DNA of 33,672 nucleotides from Chara braunii (Eukaryota; Streptophyta; Charophyceae; Charales; Characeae). The translations under genes were made by a program, and so were the position numbers. The notes under the pieces are model-generated. The model did not search any database and had not been told where the DNA came from. It saw nothing but the letters and a program-made list of their open reading frames with translations. Location: NCBI GenBank assembly GCA_003427395.1, contig BFEA01000136.1, positions 205,988 through 239,659 on the forward strand, in the 5' to 3' direction. Positions 28,058 through 33,672 of the stretch are shown here, one piece after another. The stretch's first letter is position 1. Each line of letters begins with the position of its first letter.

Positions 28058-28620
28058 CTTAGGCCACATCTACACACCATGTAGCACAAACCCACAACCT
28101 CCAACTCTACCAGTGATGCGATCAGGAGACTCATCGATTGATGAAGCCTGGTTTGAATCTCTTCTTGGAAAAAGCCTCCGAGGGGCGCAATCCTTGCTAC
28201 GTGGATCGATTTCGATCCTACATCGGGTCATCGGCTTACTGGCCGGATTGTACCATGGCAATTTGACATCAGTCGACATCAACTCGGTTGCTCCTCGCCT
28301 TTTACTTATCATCGCGAGGAAGGGGATATAGGGCTATAAAAGCTGAACAAACGAAAAAAGAATAGTACCTAGGCCACGTCTACACGCCATGCAGCACAAA
28401 CCCACAACCTCCAAATCTACCAGCGATGCGATCAGGAGACTCGTCGATTGATAAAGTCTGACTTCTCTTCTCGGAAAAAACCTCCGAGGGGCGCAATCCT
28501 TGCTACGTGGATTGATTTCGATCCTACATCAGCTTACTGGCTGGATTGTACCATGGCAATCATCTGTCAACATCACCTCGGTTGCTCCTCGCCCTTTACT
28601 TATCATCGCGGTGTCGGGCG
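28058..28620 (+). repeat. Direct duplication, ~310-bp period
   Basis: AGGCCACATCTACACACCAT (28060) recurs as AGGCCACGTCTACACGCCAT (28371). The shared stretch continues through GCGATCAGGAGACTC, GAGGGGCGCAATCCTTGCTA and CTTTACTTATCATCGCG in both. The copies differ by small indels. Between them lies GAAGGGGATATAGGGCTATA followed by AAAG, a TATA-like sequence. The block GAAGGGGATATAGGG recurs at about 30995. The unit could be an old LTR-like or MITE-like duplication, but no coding or priming site is seen. Confidence 0.7.
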
Positions 28621-28679
28621 GTTCAAGCCTTACACCACCCTTTACTTCCTTGATGATAACACTTAAGGAGGATTAAATT

Positions 28680-29910
28680 CAGTCAATTTGCCTGGCAGGA
28701 TCGCAACCAACATCAAAAGATACGATATCAGATTCACGCAACGAGTGTCGAGGCCGGAGCGTCAGGAAAAAGCGGAACCATGAACTCTGAGGAAGCGCCC
28801 CTTTACGCACACAACTGAGGCATATCATTGCCGAGGCACAAAGGAGCGGCTATTACAGAGGAAGTGTCGGAGGCTCCAGGTGAAGGGTAAGAACGAGAGG
28901 GCCGGATTGCATTAAGAGTCAAGCAATGGGCCGAACAAGGGAGGGCGCGAGACTCTTGAGACGAGCCCTCAGGTGGACTAAGCGATGATAACACCAAAGT
29001 TCATCATGGGATCAATGAAAAGGGAAATTGTTGTGCGGGCGTGCTTCAAGCCTTCACACTCGAGCCGTAAGTAAAGCTTAAAGGGGGACCTACGGGGCAT
29101 GAGGCTGAGAAGAAGGTTCCCAAGCTATGGAACTATTATTCCTAGGGTCCGGGCCTCACGAAATTTGGCAAGGCCCTGGTATTTTTTCGTGTGGGGACCA
29201 CGAGAGCCTGGGCAGGCTCGGGCCTAGGTTCGAAATGAGCCTCGGTAGCAGGGCGCTGCAAAAGGCCTGGTACCCAACAAAAAGGCTCCCTTCACTGAAA
29301 ACCCTTCGGGGGCCCAAATAGGCTTGGGCATAGGTCCGGGCGAGCCATGGTACCGGGGCGCTGCAACTTGTCGGCAGTCTTGGAGCATGCGAATGCTGAG
29401 GCTCACTCTGAAAGGGGCCCGACAAAGTATAAAAGCCCAATCAGGCCCTGGATGTGGGGACTTCCCACTTGCGCACGCACGGGCACACAAGAGGAGCTCG
29501 AGAGGAGACTTGAGAAAAAACACACCTAGGCACCCCACGGGAGTTGAGGAGCGGAGGAGCCGAGACAGCGTCTGAGGAGGGAGACGAGCACAGACACCAG
29601 AAACGCGCACGTGACCCCGGGGGCGGCCAGATTGATCCGCGCAGGGGTGCTCAGTATCAGAGGGCGCGCGCATAAACGTGCACAATCGAATCTGGAGGGC
29701 GCGCACATTCGCGTACAGTAGGAACGGGAGGGCGTGCAGCCGTGCGCACACGCTTGCAACAGTGCACAGTCCGGCGCGCAGGAGTGCACACACGTGCGCA
29801 ATCACGCACAACCGAAACAGTGAGACACGCAGTTGCACGCGCACGCGAGCAATCGCGCGCTGTCGGGATTGGACGGGCGCGCTCCCGTGTAGCCGCGCGC
29901 AGGTCTGCGC
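28680..29910. other. Stretch without a recognised gene, with a short direct duplication and a TATA-like site
   Basis: A GGGC.TAGGT.CG...GAGCC..GGTA.C.GGGCGCTGCAA block is duplicated at about 29220-29262 and 29330-29368. GTATAAAAGCCC at 29427 is TATA-box-like. Open frames on both strands up to 280 codons are alternating Arg/Ala/Cys-rich reads of CGCGCA repeats and are not called. Confidence 0.4.
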
Positions 29911-30305
29911 AGTTGAGATTGAGCGGGCGCGTTCATGCGCAGCCGCGCACACACCAGTCGCATGGTCAAGGTCGGCGTGGAAGTCGCGCACTTCACCCGC
30001 GCTCAGTCGCGCAGTCGCGCACACAAGTCGCACGGTCGGGGTCGGCACGGAAGTCGCACACTTCACCCGCGCTCAATCTCGCAGTCACGCACACCACTCG
30101 CACGGTCGAGGTTGGCGAGGACTGCACACTTCACTTGCACTCAGTCGCGCAGTCACGCACACCAGTCGCACAGTCGGGATCGGCGCGGGGTCGCGCACCT
30201 CACCCACGCACAGTCGCCCTGGCGCACACATCGGTCGCCCAGTCTGGATCGGGCGAAGAGTCTCACACTTCATCAGCGTATACCCGCACGCGAACAGAAT
30301 TGGGG
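29910..30305 (+). repeat. 70-bp GC-rich minisatellite, about five units
   Basis: GTCGCGCACTTCACCCGC-type starts occur at 29983, 30053, 30121, 30190 and 30258, a 69-70-bp spacing. Each unit contains GTCGCGCAGTC.CGCACAC and GTCGCACGGTCGGG. More degenerate CGCGCA-rich sequence extends upstream to about 29700. The period is not a multiple of three and the open frames through it are spurious. Confidence 0.8.
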
Positions 30306-31190
30306 TCGGTGTAGGTGCGCGCATCAGTACGCACCCGCGCATGAACGAGATCATTCGCACGCTCTAGCGGGTGGCCGCGCGCAAGCCCTGCACCATCGAG
30401 AGCGGCGGGCGTGGTCGGGGAAGGAGGCGCAACAGCAAAAGGTCCGCTCGCTTCAGCACCCAATCAGACGCGTGCCCGACAAGGCAAATTGGGGCTTCGG
30501 AAACAGAATAGAGTTTTGACTGGAATTCCATTTGCTGGTACCACGGGGCCAGGCCATAGATTGGGCCTCGGCGAAAGGGTAAGGTACAGACCAGCCGCGG
30601 ACAGACCGAGGCATCTAGGTTGAACCAAGATCGAAGGACTTCCACAAAAGGGGGAAGATTCAGAAGCGGGCCTTCGGGTGCAGATAGGAACTTGGGGCGC
30701 TGAGCGGCAAGCCAAGGACTTCGAAGGGAGACCGGGATTTCACCTGGGGCCCTAGACTTTGAAGGCAGACCGGGAGTTTACACTGATTAGAACTTTGGAT
30801 GCGGACTGTGAATGACCAAGACTCGAGGACGACAACACGGGACTTTGACCGAACTGGCTTTATAGAGCCGCGGAATGGGATTTCGACAGGGAGCTTATCA
30901 GGTAGGACTACGGGGACGAGCACAAGCAGACGCAAAGCGACACATAAGGTTCGATTGGCGCGCCGACAGATCACTTCTACCGGTCCATCGTGGGGAAGGG
31001 GATATAGGGGTATAACCGTCTAGGGAGAACCAAATAGGGCTATAATCGGCTCAGACGAAATGCAGTCAAACAGGCAATTTGACATATGGCTATATATTCC
31101 TAGATCATGAACGTGTACATCCGCCTGTGAGAACCGCGCAGCGTGATATAGTCCTATATGGTTATTTCCACGTGGACGAAAGTGCGTGAC
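30305..31190. other. Stretch without a recognised gene
   Basis: It contains loosely repeated AAGGACTTCGAAGGGAGACC and TTTGAAGGCAGACCGGGA words (about 30710-30770) and GAAGGGGATATAGGGGTATA at 30995, shared with 28.32 kb. Nothing coding is recognised on either strand. Confidence 0.4.
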
Positions 31191-33243
31191 AACTATTATC
31201 CCTCGCATGTTCGACCAGTTTGGCGAAGAGCGACCACGACGTCTGTGTGGGATCTCAACCTCATCGCCACCAACCTTTGCCTTTCGGCGTCTCTTCCCGG
31301 CAGCAGTGGCTCTGCTAGACTCTGGGATGTGTGTCGCTTCATCCTTTTCAGGATTGTTAGTCAGCCCCAACACCTGTGGGATCTCGCTAGTCTCGAGAGT
31401 GGCAGCTTAGCAATGAGATAATTCGCCTTCCTCGCGTAGACTATCCAACTCTGCCAACCTTCGCTTTTTCGTTATCTCCATACCTTCTCGTCCTTTTTCA
31501 GTTGCCGCAGATGGTAAAACAGAGGCACCTGTAGGTCATTTTTTGGCAGCAGATGCCAGCACAGTGTCACCGACTTGTGCCACGTTTGCTGCACCGGTCA
31601 TTTGGTGCCCCGCTGTAAGCCTCCCGTCCTTGGCTCTCAGATGCTCAACAACTGCATCTTCGGCCCTGGTGCTTTCTCCTGCAGGCGTAACATGTCCAAC
31701 GCCCTCCGACATGGAGGCCTCCTCACTCGTCCCTTCTTCAACGTGCTTCTCCTGCTCCCCTAACCCTTGATCTCCTGACACCTCAGTATCCTGGTCCGGT
31801 TGCGGTCCCTTCAACTTTCTCTTTGCCTCCTTTGGGGTTTCTCTATCGAGCGTGGCGCCGATGTCGGTCAGAAGCGTCATGCCAATCCCCTTTGCACATC
31901 TTTTGTCAATTTGTACGACAAGGCGATTCCGATTTGCTTTAACGCAGGCAATGGCACCTGTACCTGATTCAGAAAATCCGTCCAAAACGAAGGCACCAGC
32001 GGGTGAAAAATTATTCACCAACCATGAGTACAATGCAAAGGGCTTCTGGTACAGGCACAACACTGCGAGATCGTTGGGGTAGACGTATTTATTTGTGACC
32101 GCGTTGAAAAGCTAGAAATTGTGACGTGGGTCGGTGAGAGAAAAACTATAATGGGTCATTTCGCGTTCCCCGCTCTTGCTGTAGTACCCCAGGACACAGA
32201 ACTCCGTCGCGCTGACAAGTCGAGGACCTCCGGGATTCGTAACATTAGGTTTGCACCAAGACAACAATTCTTGGCCTGCATTGCAGACCTGTGCAAACGC
32301 AGATCGAATGGATGGGAGCATGTCCACAGAACAGAACCCGACGTCTGTCCACAAAGCAGCACTGGAAACGTCCTTGGCGTTCTGCAACACCTCGACAACG
32401 TGAGTCTCTACAAATGGCTTTGTGTTACGTGCATGGGCCTTTGTGGGCAAACCCATAAGGAAAGTAAAAAATAGTCAGTGATATCAAAAACTTTTCCTTC
32501 TCCAACTGTGACAGATGGCGCATGTCGCCCAGAATTACCTTGACTTCCGATGCATTTCCCTCGTGTTTGACCTCCGTCCAATCAGCAAAAGGTTTCGGTA
32601 AAGGTTGCGCTCGAAATGCCAGAAGACTGACTCTTTGTGCCTCCCGAGCCATTAATCTCTCCTTTTTCTTTTTCCATCCCTTTGCTCGTTCGATGTGGTC
32701 CTTCAAAGCAGTAGGTGTGCTCCCACGCTTCTCCAAGTTGCCAATGTGTTTCTCCATGACTTCTTTCTTTGTGTGCAAAGGAATTTTCTGTTCCGCCTCC
32801 TTGAAATCTTTGCAACCAACACTGTATGAAAAGGCCTTGCAGACATAGTTAAGTTTCTTGACGACCCCGAATTTCTGAATGACCTCAAAAAGAATGGGGA
32901 CAACCTTTTTAGAAGCCATATTACCCATTGTGACCCACAGTTGGGCAGGTATGTCTTCAGACACAAGTGAGACTTTGTTGTCCTTGAATTGGACCCAAGG
33001 GTTTAAAAGCGTCATCTCTTGTTGCTTTGCAGCTGCCCTGTCAAGCCTCTTCCCTCGTTGACTTCTCTTCCCACCCTCATATTCACTTGATTCAAGACCG
33101 GTTTCAAGTTTAATCTGATTGTTCGCTGCCGACTTCAACGTTTGACCTTTCACCTCCCCCGCCACATGTTGAAAATCTGCAGTTGCAAGTCTCAAATTTC
33201 TTTCGGACGCACTGCAACCCGCAGTAAGGGACAGAGGTGGCAA
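31190..33243 (-). pseudogene. N4/N6-type DNA methyltransferase-like pseudogene
   Basis: Minus-strand frames show a charged N-terminal region (33243 to about 32600). A block VILGDMRHL then IFYFPYGF (about 32520-32450) sits where motif IV (DPPY/SPPW) is expected. ELLSWCKPNVTNPGG and ATEFCVLGYYSKSG follow (32260-32160), then YQKPFALYSWLVNNFSPAG and VLDGFSESGTG (about 32045-31950), which match the TQKP and S-adenosylmethionine-binding motif I (DPFxGSGT). The IV-then-I order is that of group beta N6_N4_Mtase enzymes. A basic tail with GKRRRKAK follows (about 31310). One frameshift near 32425-32475 and in-frame stops at 32112 (TAG), 31536 (TGA) and 31407 (TAA) disable it. Motif IV also lacks DPPY. 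Confidence 0.7.
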
Positions 33244-33249
33244 CTGGGA

Positions 33250-33672
33250 TTTTTTGGAATACTTGTACCTTACCTACCCATACCCTCTTTGAAAACTAAC
33301 CACCTTATAGATGGCCTATCGGACCTTTACCCATCCTTACCTGCTCAAAAAAGAAAAAAGTGTACCGTACCTGCCCTGCCTGGACCCCTTGAGACTGTAA
33401 CTGCCCATAACTGCCCATGGACTTTCTGTTTTAAAACTACCCACGGCCACCTACACCCAAACCTTTTGTTAACCACCTGTACCGTACCCAACCAATTTTT
33501 TTTTTCAATCCTACCCACCCGTATCCACCCACAATTGTATGCACCCACTCATAACCATCCACACTTGTGACCCACCCTCGCCTAACCAACCCTAACTGTC
33601 CCCAACCGCCCCTAACTGCCACTAAATGTCCCCAACTGCCCCTAACCGCCACCCCTTTCCGCCCCTAACCAT
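33250..33672 (+). repeat. Degenerate CCCTAAC/TACCCA-rich tract running off the window
   Basis: Irregular words such as GTACC, TACCCACC, CCCCTAACTGCC and CCCTAACTGTCCCC occupy the end of the window. They are not a regular plant telomere repeat (CCCTAAA). G is almost absent from the last 150 bases. It is low-complexity sequence with no gene. Confidence 0.7.

Noticed and set aside
29224-30519. Long open frames on both strands (up to 280 and 229 codons)
   Set aside because: They read GC-rich CGCGCA repeats whose 70-bp period is not a multiple of three. Residues are Arg/Ala/His/Cys-rich and frames are open on both strands at once, as expected of composition.
33540-33672. Telomere-like CCCTAAC words
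   Set aside because: Units are irregular and mixed with ACTGCCCC and AACCGCC; no run of the plant CCCTAAA repeat is present.

Overview
The window is nuclear DNA from a large, repeat-rich eukaryotic genome of the green (plant) lineage. Support comes from a green-type 5S rRNA gene, U6 snRNA sequence, plant-like L1-type LINE remnants with zf-RVT-type Cys/His motifs, canonical GT-AG splice sites beside the few gene-like exons, CACGTG boxes, and many poly(A)-tailed retroposons and microsatellites. A streptophyte alga such as a charophyte is my best guess, but this is inference and no single gene proves it. There are no bacterial operons, phage genes or CRISPR arrays.

Layout. 0-4.4 kb: short retroposons with a conserved hairpin, a G-rich tract, a 5S rRNA gene (minus), a tRNA-derived SINE, a 111-nt foldback and one possible exon pair. 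4.4-6.9 kb: a decayed LINE (plus). 7-9.3 kb: two more short retroposons and diverged tandem duplications. 9.6-10.6 kb: the best candidate first exon of a host gene (minus), with two upstream G-boxes. 11-14.3 kb: microsatellites, a CCGGAC-rich retroposon, another short retroposon, and a small AT-hook-like nuclear protein exon (minus). 16.3-17.0 kb: a U6 pseudogene split by a LINE-tail insertion. 17.5-22.6 kb: a solo LINE 3' tail, two LINE C-termini of one family and a hairpin-rich segment. 22.7-23.4 kb: a tRNA-derived SINE and an assembly artefact carrying a Tn5 mosaic end. 23.7-26.1 kb: fragments of a charged, duplicated coding region (minus). 26.3-28.7 kb: microsatellites, a SINE-like head, a hammerhead-ribozyme-like motif and a second CCGGAC retroposon. 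29.9-30.3 kb: a 70-bp minisatellite. 31.2-33.2 kb: a pseudogene of an N4/N6-type DNA methyltransferase (minus).

The most interesting signals concern RNA structure in retroposons. A dispersed short element carries a stem that differs between copies but stays paired around an invariant CTCTTAY loop. A sequence box is shared between that element and the 3' ends of a LINE family. One such LINE tail sits in U6 with a target-site duplication. A hammerhead-like core lies at 27.42 kb. Most of the window is non-coding or decayed, so many open frames here are chance products of repeats and are left out.
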